64,000 nt of DNA from Candidatus Flexifilum breve (GTDB taxonomy: Bacteria; Chloroflexota; Anaerolineae; Aggregatilineales; Phototrophicaceae), in assembly GCA_016717205.1 (NCBI GenBank), contig JADKGC010000007.1, positions 1 to 64,000 on the forward strand. The letters are read 5' to 3'. This document shows, in pieces, positions 17,751 to 25,793 of the stretch. Each line of letters begins with the position of its first letter. Position 1 is the stretch's first letter. The translations under genes and the position numbers were made by a program. The notes beneath the pieces are model-generated. The model was not told where the DNA came from. It saw only the letters and a list, made by a program, of their open reading frames with translations, and made no database searches.

Positions 17751-18179
17751 ATGACTGATTTCACGATACGGGCGGCGACCGCCGAGGATCAGGCGACCAT
17801 TCGCCGCCTCATTCGGCAGGAACAGCTTGACCCCACCAGCACGCACTGGTCACGCTTCCTCGTGGCCGAGGTCGGCGGCCAGATCGTCGGCATCGGGCAA
17901 GTCAAAGAGTACCCCGGCTGTCAGGAACTGGGGAGCCTCATCACGTTGCGGGAGTATCGCGGCCTCGGTATTGCTGCCGCACTCATCGCTGCCCTTGAGG
18001 CGCGCGCACGCCGACCGCTGTATCTGCTGTGCGCCAGCAAAATGGAACCCTACTACCAGCGCTTTGGCTACCAGACGATTGGCTGGAAGGACGCGCCGAC
18101 CGCGCTCAAAGTCAAACTTGCGCCGACCACCGTGTTGCGCCTGTTTGGCGTGCGCGTCTTGGTGATGCGCAAAGACTAG
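17751..18179 (+). CDS. GNAT-family N-acetyltransferase
   Basis: The 142 residues have the GNAT layout: a beta start DFTIRAATAEDQATIRRLI, a central sheet SRFLVAEVGGQIVGIGQVKE, the acetyl-CoA loop REYRGLGIAAALIAAL (R/Q-x-x-G-x-A type) and a C-terminal MEPYYQRFGYQTI. These enzymes acetylate small amines or protein N-termini; the substrate is not evident. It may be read through from the tRNA-His promoter or have its own. Its end overlaps by four bases with the convergent metallohydrolase gene. Confidence 0.88.
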   Translation: MTDFTIRAATAEDQATIRRLIRQEQLDPTSTHWSRFLVAEVGGQIVGIGQVKEYPGCQELGSLITLREYRGLGIAAALIAALEARARRPLYLLCASKMEPYYQRFGYQTIGWKDAPTALKVKLAPTTVLRLFGVRVLVMRKD

Positions 18180-19522
18180 CGCCAGTCGGCAGCCGTGCCC
18201 CGGAAAATTGGATTCGTGGCCGCGAGTAAATCACCGTCGGCAGCCCTGATTTCTATCACATACCAGCGACCACTGATCCGCCGCCATGCTCGTTGACCTT
18301 CAGCGGGTATCCCTTGTTCGTCTGCGATCTGCCCGTCTTCGATCAAGCGCACTCGTGCGCCCATTTCCGCTTGTGACCACATCACCGTGATGTCAAGCAC
18401 TTCACCTGCCAGCACATCGCCCATCATGGCCTGTGCACCGCGATCACTGGTCGCCGTGAATTCCAAACGTGGCCCCGCGCTGACATAGCTATGTCCTTGC
18501 CGAAGGCCCGCGTAAATTGCTTGTTCGCTCAACTCATCCGCATAGACCACATTGAAACCGGGGCGCGGATCAGTCAGCGGTGCATGCAGATCGGTGCCAA
18601 CGGTGGCCGTCATCCGGTAGCCTTCGTTGAGCCATTGGTACCAGAGCGCCAGCGCGTGCTCATTCCTGCCCATACCGCCTCACGATTCGTTCCAGATTTC
18701 GATGTGGCGCGCGCTGCCGGGCTGCATGTCGGCGAACTGCCAGTCACAGCCTGTGCACCACGGGTCGCCGACGCTCGTCGGATGGGCGATCACATACAGC
18801 GCTCCGCCGTCGATGACGCGCCGCGCTAGTTCCGACATCGTCAAGCCCTCCAGACCCACACGCCATTCCTGCCATTCCCGCACCCCGAGTGCCAGCGCGT
18901 GCCCATAGTAAGTCGTGAGTTCGACGCCGCCCATCGTCAGCACATCATCGGTGGCGAGGCTGTCAAATTCGGCCAAACCCGAGGCCGTGTTATGGTCGGT
19001 CAGCGTCACAAAGTCAAGATGATAGTCACGGGCGAACTGCACCAACTCCGCGACTTCAAAGCGCGCGTCGGAGTGCAGCGAATGGGCGTGCAAATCACCG
19101 CGGTACCACCCACGACCCCGCGGTGTCGGGGGTGTCCGAGTGACGGCGACCGGAGCCTCGTCGGTTGGCGCAGCGCTCAACTCGACCTTGATCGAGTAGG
19201 TCATCACATCGGGTTCCAGCAGGCGATGCACATCGATCCACACGGTCCATTCCCCAGGGCGGATCGCTCGTGGCATGTAACCCGGCGAAGCCGTCGATTG
19301 CGTGAGCCGAATCGACTGATCGCCATTGTTGTGCCGTGTGCCGCGCGCCCCCGCCGGATCGAATAGACTCAGGCTGATCTGCGGCGGAACAACAGCTTGG
19401 CTCTCACATGTGTAGTCGAGCGTGATGCTGATCGCTGTCGTCCCGTCGGGAACGGCGAATGAGTGGGGAATGTGCGCTTTGTCGTGCTGGTGCTTCAGCG
19501 TGCCGTCGAACTGCCTGTGCAT
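18176..19522 (-). CDS. CehA/McbA-type PHP metallohydrolase, interrupted by in-frame TGA
   Basis: PHP-domain hydrolases of this kind use two or three metals to cleave esters or phosphates. ATG 19522 with GAGG five bases upstream starts a beta-rich N-terminal region (about residues 1-130). The PHP domain follows: GDLHAHSLHSDARFEVAEL, DFVTLTDHNTASG, MGGVELTTYYGHALALG, YVIAHPTS and, after the interruption, MTATVGTDLHAPL. A single in-frame TGA (18680-18682) separates IEIWNES from GGMGRNEHALALWYQWL with no frame change. The reading frame then runs cleanly to 18176. It could be a Trp codon changed by one base, a read error or, less likely, selenocysteine. Corrected length 448 residues. No signal peptide. 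Confidence 0.8.
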
Positions 19523-19628
19523 AGCTGCCTCGCTTTGGGGTGCCGCGACGGGTGATACAGCAGATGATAACAGGGGAATCCGCGAGTCTGAATTGGTAGT
19601 TTGCCGAACACTGGCATTGAACCGTCAT

Positions 19629-19655
19629 GGCTCGCCCGATTTCAACGGGCGAGCC
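19629..19655. other. intergenic inverted repeat
   Basis: GGCTCGCCCG and CGGGCGAGCC pair around a short loop, flanked by CATG on both sides. It lies after the WD40 gene stop on the minus strand. No U-tract, so its role as a terminator is uncertain. Confidence 0.5.
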
Positions 19656-19679
19656 GCATGCTGAAATGAGCCAAAGGTG

Positions 19680-21007
19680 TTACGGGATAGGCCCAAAGCG
19701 CCACACGCGCAGCGTCCCATCCGCGCTAACCGACGCCATCCGCGTGCCGTCCGGGCTGTAAGCGATGCCGTTCACCGTGTTGGTGTGCGCGCGCAGGGTC
19801 GCGGCAGTTTCTCCGGTAGTGACATCCCACACGCGAATCACGCTGGCGCTGACGCTCGGCAGGTTCTCATCGCCACCGGCTGTGGCTAACCGCGTTCCGT
19901 CGGGGTTGAACGTCAGCGTGTGGATCGGGTAATCAGCGCTGAACGTCTGCTGCGCGCTGATATTGGCGGGATCGGTGCTATCCCACAGCGTCACCTGTGT
20001 GTCGATGGCAACGGCGAGCGTCATTCCATCCGGGCTAAAGCTGACCAGCGCCGACGCCGCGGCGCTTTGACCGATTTCCGCGATGGTGGTGCCCGTCACG
20101 TAGTCTACCAGCAGCAGACGACCAGTCGCTGTGCCCGCTGCCAGCAGTGCGCCGCCAAAATCCAATGATGTGATGGGTGAAGGCGCATCGATGCTGGTAA
20201 GCAACTCGCCGTTTGTTGCGTTCCATAAGTTGATTCGTGCCGATTCAGCGGGATCAGCGGCTAGGTTGGCTGAGGCGATCACGCTGCCATCCGGGCTGAT
20301 GCTGACCGCGTTGACACGCGTGGTTAGTGCTTCGGTGCGCATCTCGATGAGTGCGCCGCTGGCGGGGTCGGCTGGCAGCAGGCCGAGCGCTCCGCCTGCT
20401 CCACCCGTCACGAGGTAGACGCCGCTGGCTGCTGCCCACAAATCGAGCGCCGTGACCGGCTGCGGAAATGTCAGTTCCGTGGGGTGAGGTCCAAATCGTC
20501 AGGCGCGTACAGATAGATTGTGCCCGTGGCATCGCTCGTAGCTCCGGCGACCGCGATCCAGCTTGCCGTCGGTGACCATGCCAACGCCGGGTGATACTGC
20601 CCGCGCACCGCCGAGTACTCCCAGTTGCCCGGCGTGCGGGTGGCGCGACCCACAGGCGTTGGCTGCGGTTGGGCACGCCGTGACCCGCAAAATGTGACGG
20701 CGTTACTGTTGATAGCCGCGCGGTATTCGTAGATCTGACTGCCGAGCGTGAGGAAGATCGCAAACCCGCCTGTTTCGACTTGCGCATAGTCGACGCCCCG
20801 CAGGGGACAGCCCATGCTCGCATCGGGGAAGACGCGCTCCTCCCAGTACCAGTTGACCAGCGCTCCCAGTCGATAATTGGTTCCTAGGCGGGTGTTAAGG
20901 TCAGCCATGGCGATATCCACTTCCGGAGGGTAACTGTCTTGCGCCCTAATTGCTGTGACCACAAACAGCGTAAATGCGCACAATAGGGCGATCCAGCGGT
21001 GCTTCAT
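19680..21007 (-). CDS. exported WD40-type beta-propeller, one frame break
   Basis: The protein has a signal peptide (MKHRWIALLCAFTLFVVTAI, cut after RAQ) and a short N-terminal domain with two cysteines. At least five WD40-like blades follow, such as VNAVSISPDGSVIASAN, ALVSFSPDGMTLAVAI, HTLTFNPDGTRLATAG and VNGIAYSPDGTRMASVSADG. It ends LRVWRFGPIP. One frame break lies near 20465-20475 (LDLTP to ELTFPQPVTALDLWAAA). Corrected length is about 442 residues. WD40 propellers are binding platforms; no enzymatic site is visible. It stands alone, divergent from nothing obvious. Confidence 0.8.
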
Positions 21008-21069
21008 TCAGCCAGCTCCTCTCATTGTTACAATTCGTGTTTAGATTGCAGAATATTACACAGTTGGCT

Positions 21070-21102
21070 AAAAAGGCGAACGCCCCGTCAGTGCGGGGCG
21101 TT
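21070..21102 (-). terminator. intrinsic terminator after the Cys-repeat gene
   Basis: AACGCCCCG and CGGGGCGTT pair around a short loop; on the minus strand CGCCTTTTTAG follows. It ends the transcript of the gene at 21173-22444. Confidence 0.7.
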
Positions 21103-21172
21103 CGGAGCGTTGCTCTAGAATGGAGTGATGTGTATGACAGTTCACATTATACACCGGAGATGGCTAGTTGTC

Positions 21173-22444
21173 TTAGCCACCGCCCTGGCCATTGCCGTTC
21201 CCATTACCGCTGCCACCCTGACCCGGCGCATTGCAGCTGTTGCCGGGACAGTCCGTTTGACCGGGTGCATTGCAGCTGTTGCCGGGACAGTCCGTTTGAC
21301 CGGGTGCATTGCAGCTGTTGCCGGGGCAGGGATCATTCTGGTTGCCATTGCCACCGCCTTGACTCGCTTCACCGCCGCCTGCTTGACTTGCCGGAGGTGG
21401 GGTGACCGGCTGCACGGGCGGAATTTCCCGTGGGAGCAGGGTCACCGGGAGGTTCGCGATTTCCTCGGGAGTGAGCGCGCGCGGTGGTTTCGGAACGGCA
21501 TCCGGCAGACCGTCGGCACCAAGCGATACCAGCACTTCGGTTCCGGCGATAGCGGTTTGCGTCACGCCGAAGGTTTCGATATTGGCGTGGCCTTCGAGCA
21601 TGGTGACGGTTAGGTCGCCGTCGGGTTGGGCGCGCACATAAGCTGTCGACCCGAGGCTGATTTTCACCTCGTTGATCCACACGCTGATCTCCGCCACGCC
21701 TTCCGGCGTTTGGACGAGCACACCGCTGTCCGGCACTTCGGAGCAGCGGTCGGTAGCCGTCGTTTCGAGATAGAACGCCTGCATCGGGGCGAAGTAGGCA
21801 TTGGACGCTGTGACCACGCGCAGCGCTTCCAGATCGCCATCCATCTGAAGCGCCGCTGCGGAGACCCACCCGGTCAGCCCGGTCGCCTCCTGTTTGATGT
21901 AGATCCACGAGTTGTCGGCAAGTCGCCCCTGTGCCAGCGCGGTCGCACCACTGCTCAGCGTGCCGAGGACGACCGCATCGCCGTTGGGCGCAAAGCGGAT
22001 ATTCACATTGCGGCGTCCCGCCACTGTCACCGGGAATTCGACAGGTACAGCGACCCGGTTTTCGACGGATACATCTCCGAAGAACAGTAGGGTGAGCGGT
22101 TCGAGCGGTTGATTGAGCTGCGGCACCGCCGCCACACGCATCAGTGACACCCCCCAGAGCTGATTACCGGTATCGAGCGCGCTTAGGCGCAGTGACCGCA
22201 GATCCGACAATTCGACCATATCGCCCGCCTGTTCAAACGCGACGCTGTTGGCCGTAGAGAACAGCTCCGCTTCCAGACTGGCATGGCCATAACAGGCGAA
22301 ATTGGTTTCGGTGCCGTCGCAGGTTTCATGCGCCAGGTCGAGCGCGGTCGCAATGAATGCCGGGCACTCGCCTTCCTGCGTGAGGGCCGGGTAGAGCGCT
22401 GTGGTGAGCAGCAGTACGAACACCAAAAAGATCAGCCTACGCAT
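21173..22444 (-). CDS. secreted SH3b/FecR-like protein with Cys-Gly-Asn repeat tail
   Basis: The 423-residue protein has a signal peptide (MRRLIFLVFVLLLTTALYPA) and cysteine pairs near the N-terminus. An SH3b-like segment follows (VNIRFAPNGDAVVLGTLSSG to GLTGWVSAAALQM). Next is a FecR-like stretch (KISLGSTAYVRAQPDGDLTV to AIAGTEVLVSL), as in proteins that sense or present extracytoplasmic signals. A proline-rich spacer leads to a tail with three copies of CPGNSCNAPGQTD and then Gly/Asn runs. The repeats are nearly identical at DNA level (39-base units), so they arose recently. The architecture resembles the protein at 34848-36269. Function unknown; it probably sits on the cell surface. Confidence 0.8.
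   Translation of the reverse strand: MRRLIFLVFVLLLTTALYPALTQEGECPAFIATALDLAHETCDGTETNFACYGHASLEAELFSTANSVAFEQAGDMVELSDLRSLRLSALDTGNQLWGVSLMRVAAVPQLNQPLEPLTLLFFGDVSVENRVAVPVEFPVTVAGRRNVNIRFAPNGDAVVLGTLSSGATALAQGRLADNSWIYIKQEATGLTGWVSAAALQMDGDLEALRVVTASNAYFAPMQAFYLETTATDRCSEVPDSGVLVQTPEGVAEISVWINEVKISLGSTAYVRAQPDGDLTVTMLEGHANIETFGVTQTAIAGTEVLVSLGADGLPDAVPKPPRALTPEEIANLPVTLLPREIPPVQPVTPPPASQAGGGEASQGGGNGNQNDPCPGNSCNAPGQTDCPGNSCNAPGQTDCPGNSCNAPGQGGSGNGNGNGQGGG
21221..21333. repeat. 39-base coding tandem repeat, three copies
   Basis: Three head-to-tail 39-base units encode CPGNSCNAPGQTD on the minus strand; the second and third copies are almost identical in sequence. Inside the gene at 21173-22444. 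Confidence 0.9.
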
Positions 22445-22580
22445 AATCGATAGAACCTCATGATGACAAACTTGCTTACAGTGTACACCAGCATTGGCTT
22501 GGCGTTGACGTTAAGGTCTAGTCAGAAGGGCACGCATATTCATTATTGAAGAATCGCGCGAATGGATCGAATGTCGCAGG

Positions 22581-23345
22581 CTATGTGAAGATTACAGCGC
22601 GGGCATAGCTGCCGAACTGGCGTAGTTCCGCCTCATTCCACGCGACAGCAGGCTCGATTTCAGCGGTATAAGTGTGGAGCGCCTGCTGGATGAGGTCGTG
22701 ATATATGGCGGGGACGTGCTTCAGTGCCCACGCCGCGCCTTCGGCTTTGGAGACGATCAATTTGGCTTGGCGGTACGCCAGGACCCGGCACAGATTGAGC
22801 ACGCTGTACACGGGGTTATACGCGAGATGGTCAAGGATGTCGGCGGCGTCGGCGCGGATCGATGTCCAGTAATCACTGTCGGGCACGTCGCCAAAGACCT
22901 CGGTGATGGGTGCACCATACAGGCAGTGACCGCGCGCCTTGGTGATCGTGAAGTGCGCGGCAAGATCGGGATCGCGCGGATCCGCGCCATAGTCGACGTC
23001 GCCAGCCACAAAGCGCTCGTGCCAGTTTAATCCATAATGGAACTGAAACGGGGTTGGGTAGGTGAAATGCGCGGCGTGTTCGCGCAGCACGATGCTGAAC
23101 TCCAGACCCTTGGTCGGCGCCTCGGCCGCGAGCTGCAGCGTCAGCGCGATCAATGCTTCGTGCGTCTCTGGCGTCAATGGGTGCTCGATCACCACCAACA
23201 AATCGACATCGCTGGTGCGGTAGTTGAAGCACCCCAGCACCAGCGAACCATGTAGGTAAATGCCGACCAGATTGCTCCCGAGCACGCGCTCAAAGCCCGC
23301 CACGATCTGGCCGAGGGGCTGCACGGCGGCGGGATAGCTGTTCAC
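22581..23345 (-). CDS. aminoglycoside-adenylyltransferase-like nucleotidyltransferase
   Basis: The N-terminal nucleotidyltransferase motif GSLVLGCFNYRTSDVDLLVV (G-S-x-x-x-G with DxD) matches the ANT(3'')/ANT(9) and DUF4111 group, which transfer AMP to a small molecule. The C-terminal half has the matching helical region (LNLCRVLAYRQ, SKAEGAAWAL). GTG 23345 is chosen because it follows the upstream stop by one base; a longer frame to 23438 would overlap the GH32 gene. The 254-residue length fits. It ends the fructan locus transcript. Drug resistance cannot be inferred from sequence; a housekeeping or sugar-linked substrate is equally possible. Confidence 0.82.
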   Translation of the reverse strand: MNSYPAAVQPLGQIVAGFERVLGSNLVGIYLHGSLVLGCFNYRTSDVDLLVVIEHPLTPETHEALIALTLQLAAEAPTKGLEFSIVLREHAAHFTYPTPFQFHYGLNWHERFVAGDVDYGADPRDPDLAAHFTITKARGHCLYGAPITEVFGDVPDSDYWTSIRADAADILDHLAYNPVYSVLNLCRVLAYRQAKLIVSKAEGAAWALKHVPAIYHDLIQQALHTYTAEIEPAVAWNEAELRQFGSYARAVIFT

Positions 23346-23346
23346 G

Positions 23347-24855
23347 TTATTCCGGCGCTGACCAGATGCTGTCCAGCGCGTAGACTTCGAGATGTTTGAC
23401 AGTGATTTCGCCATTGTCTGCGAAGAACGACAGCCCATCCGCGGGTGGCTCGACGAAGGTCTGTGCGGTCAGCGCGACTAGTCCATCCTGCGCGAACACT
23501 TCGACTGATGACTCGTCGACGAAGATGTGCAAACGCAGCGTTTCGCCGTTGAGATCCAACGGCGCGCCAAAGGCCGGGCTGAATCTATTGATTGCTCCGG
23601 CGGAGGTAGTGTCGCCACGCCCGATCAGCAGGCTCGAACGCGCCGGACTATAGACGATGCGTGTGCCCGTCTCGTCGCTTCGCTGGACTTTCAACCCCCA
23701 GCGCTCTGCTTCGCCCGGTTCGATCTCTGCGATGATTTCCAGCGTGCGTCCGGTCACCCCGTCGATGACCTGTTCGGTGCTGGAAATCGTCAAATCATCC
23801 CAGGTGCCGAGGGGCGTGCGCAGACTTTCGAGCGCGGCGACCGGGGCTTGTGCCAGTCGCACGCCTTCCGCAGTGTTAACCAGCCGCAGGGTGCGGGGCA
23901 GGGTGGTCGCGCCGCGCCACGTTGAGGTCGGAATGTTGTTGGCGTACGTCCAGTTGTTCAGCCAGCCGATGTAAATCCGCTCGCCGTCTGGTTCATCGTT
24001 CCACGTCGTCCCCGCATAGTTGTCCGCGCCATAGTCCAGCCACAGCGTTGTCCCGGTCGGGTTGTCATTGGTGAACGTCTGCCCGTCGAAGTCGCCAATG
24101 AAATACTGTATCCCGCTGCCGCCCGCCGGGGCATACGCGCCCACGCTGACCAGCAGCACCCATTTCGTCTCACCGTCGATATCCAGTGGGAAGATGTCCG
24201 GCACTTCCCACGTTGCGACGATATGCCCGGCGGCGAAACTGCTGGCGAACGTCCAATCCAGTAGATTGGGCGATGTATAGAACTGCGCTTCACGTCCGGC
24301 GGCGATTACCATGACCCATTGGCCGCTTTCCTCATGCCAGAAGACTTTGGGATCGCGGAAATCGGGTGTGGCCAGCGCGGGCATAATGGGGTTGCCCTCA
24401 TACTTCGTCCAGGTGCGCCCGCGGTCAGTGCTGTAGGCGACGCCCTGCGTCTGCGTGTTGTACGAGTAAATGGCGACCATCGCGTTCGCGCCGAAACCTG
24501 CCGTATTATTCACGTCAATGACCGCGCTGCCGGAGAAAATCGTGCCATTGTCATCCGGTTCGAGCGCGATGGGCAGGTTTTCCCAGTGGACGAGATCGGT
24601 CGAGACAGCATGTCCCCAGTGCATCGGCCCCCAGATCACGTCATACGGGTGGTATTGGTAGAACAGGTGATACTCACCGTCGAAGTACACCAGCCCATTC
24701 GGATCATTCATCCACTTTTCGGGTGGGCTGAAGTGATACTGCGGACGGAACGTTTCTTGGTACACGGGAACGCTCGTTTGCATCGCGAACAATCCGACAA
24801 TCGATATGATTAGGACGAATACAGGGCCGAACATCAGCAGCCATATTTTGGACAT
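23347..24855 (-). CDS. GH32 fructan hydrolase with N-terminal membrane anchor
   Basis: GH32 enzymes hydrolyse beta-fructosidic bonds in sucrose, inulin or levan. ATG 24855 gives one hydrophobic segment (residues 4-24, WLLMFGPVFVLIISIVGLFA), so the enzyme is tethered or exported. Catalytic motifs: nucleophile D51 in WMNDPNG, transition-state Asp in DFRDPKVFW, and acid/base Glu in TWEVPDIFPL (WEVPD in place of the common WECPD). A C-terminal beta-sandwich follows (LRLHIFVDESSVEVFAQDG). 502 residues, intact. It likely cuts fructan outside the cell to feed the importer at 27418-30763. Confidence 0.92.
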   Translation of the reverse strand: MSKIWLLMFGPVFVLIISIVGLFAMQTSVPVYQETFRPQYHFSPPEKWMNDPNGLVYFDGEYHLFYQYHPYDVIWGPMHWGHAVSTDLVHWENLPIALEPDDNGTIFSGSAVIDVNNTAGFGANAMVAIYSYNTQTQGVAYSTDRGRTWTKYEGNPIMPALATPDFRDPKVFWHEESGQWVMVIAAGREAQFYTSPNLLDWTFASSFAAGHIVATWEVPDIFPLDIDGETKWVLLVSVGAYAPAGGSGIQYFIGDFDGQTFTNDNPTGTTLWLDYGADNYAGTTWNDEPDGERIYIGWLNNWTYANNIPTSTWRGATTLPRTLRLVNTAEGVRLAQAPVAALESLRTPLGTWDDLTISSTEQVIDGVTGRTLEIIAEIEPGEAERWGLKVQRSDETGTRIVYSPARSSLLIGRGDTTSAGAINRFSPAFGAPLDLNGETLRLHIFVDESSVEVFAQDGLVALTAQTFVEPPADGLSFFADNGEITVKHLEVYALDSIWSAPE

Positions 24856-24888
24856 GATTCTGGTTCCATTCTGCCCGCTGCGACAGAG

Positions 24889-24914
24889 CGGGTGAGTGCC
24901 CAACGGCACTCACC
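24889..24914. other. hairpin between propeller and GH32 genes
   Basis: GGTGAGTGCC and GGCACTCACC pair around CAAC (24891-24914). It lies inside the minus-strand operon without a U-tract, so it probably acts on RNA processing or stability. Confidence 0.6.
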
Positions 24915-24935
24915 GGATCGCATTTTCAGACCACA

Positions 24936-25793
24936 TCATGGAGTAACGCGGGTAATTGCTCCATCTGACCACCCGACGAACACGTTCTCTCCGTCGGGAA
25001 GCAGGCTCAAAGCCGACTCGGTGGTCGCGAAGTGGTGCTCGCTCCATGATTGGCCACCGTCGATTGAATGCCAGAGTTGGTCAGGCAGCAGCACGTTCAG
25101 GGCCGCGCTGACGTCCAGCGTTTGCACGGAACCAGTCGCCTTGATCTGCGTCCACACCGCGCCGCCATCGGTCGAAGCGTACAGGCCATGGTCTTCCGTC
25201 CCGGCGTAGATCGTCCCGTTCGCGCTGACGCCGAGCGCCAGCACCGGGGCTACATCCATGGGGAAGGGTAGTTCACGCCAGCCGCGACCGCCGTTGCTGC
25301 TGCGGAAGATGCCGCTCTCCGTGCCCACATAGACGGTGTGATCCTGCACATAGTGGGGGGAGAGCGCCAGCGCATACACATTGAGATCGAGCAAGCTGAA
25401 GTTCCAAGGCACCCACGAAGCGCCGCGATCCGTCGAGACGAACACGCCGTCTTCAGCCGTACCCGCAAGCACCGTGCCATCTTCGGCGAAGTTTGGCGAG
25501 ACCGCCAGCGCGACGACGAGCGGCGGCGGCGTGACTAAGCCGCTGATGTGCCACGTGTCGCCCGCGTCATCTGAGCGCAGGACCGCGCCTTTCGTGCCGA
25601 CGAATACGGTTTGGTCAAGCGCGGCGACCGCCGTTGCCGCGAGGCCCACCTCCAGTTTTGCGAAGGTATTCTGCCACGTCGCGCCGCCATCTACCGACCG
25701 GTAGAGGCCGGACGTCCGTGCCGCGTAGAGGGTCGCGCCGGAGCGTGCTAATCCAGTTACTGCGTCAGTGGTGAGATTCACTTGCAGGGTCAT
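24936..25793 (-). CDS. BNR/YCF48-like beta-propeller protein
   Basis: The 285 residues are built from repeated BNR-type blades ending in S-x-D-x-G-x-x-W: YRSVDGGATWQN, LRSDDAGDTWHI, FVSTDRGASWVP, FRSSNGGRGWRE, YASTDGGAVWTQ, WHSIDGGQSWSE. BNR propellers occur in sialidases and in YCF48/HCF136 assembly factors. No signal peptide is visible, so it is probably cytoplasmic. Its ATG overlaps the stop of the GroEL-like gene by four bases, suggesting that the two proteins work together, for example with the propeller as a substrate adaptor. That last point is inference. Confidence 0.82.
   Translation of the reverse strand: MTLQVNLTTDAVTGLARSGATLYAARTSGLYRSVDGGATWQNTFAKLEVGLAATAVAALDQTVFVGTKGAVLRSDDAGDTWHISGLVTPPPLVVALAVSPNFAEDGTVLAGTAEDGVFVSTDRGASWVPWNFSLLDLNVYALALSPHYVQDHTVYVGTESGIFRSSNGGRGWRELPFPMDVAPVLALGVSANGTIYAGTEDHGLYASTDGGAVWTQIKATGSVQTLDVSAALNVLLPDQLWHSIDGGQSWSEHHFATTESALSLLPDGENVFVGWSDGAITRVTP

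Noticed and set aside
18643..18682. SECIS-like fold downstream of the TGA in the PHP gene
   Set aside because: Only a four-pair GAGC/GCTC stem with weak inner pairing is possible; much weaker than the selD hairpin, so selenocysteine is not called.
21221..21333. Direct repeats considered as a small CRISPR array
   Set aside because: The 39-base units are contiguous with no spacers, in frame inside a coding gene, and no cas genes are nearby.
22581..23345. Calling the nucleotidyltransferase a drug-resistance gene
   Set aside because: The fold matches aminoglycoside adenylyltransferases, but no residue-level evidence for drug binding is available and its context is a sugar operon.
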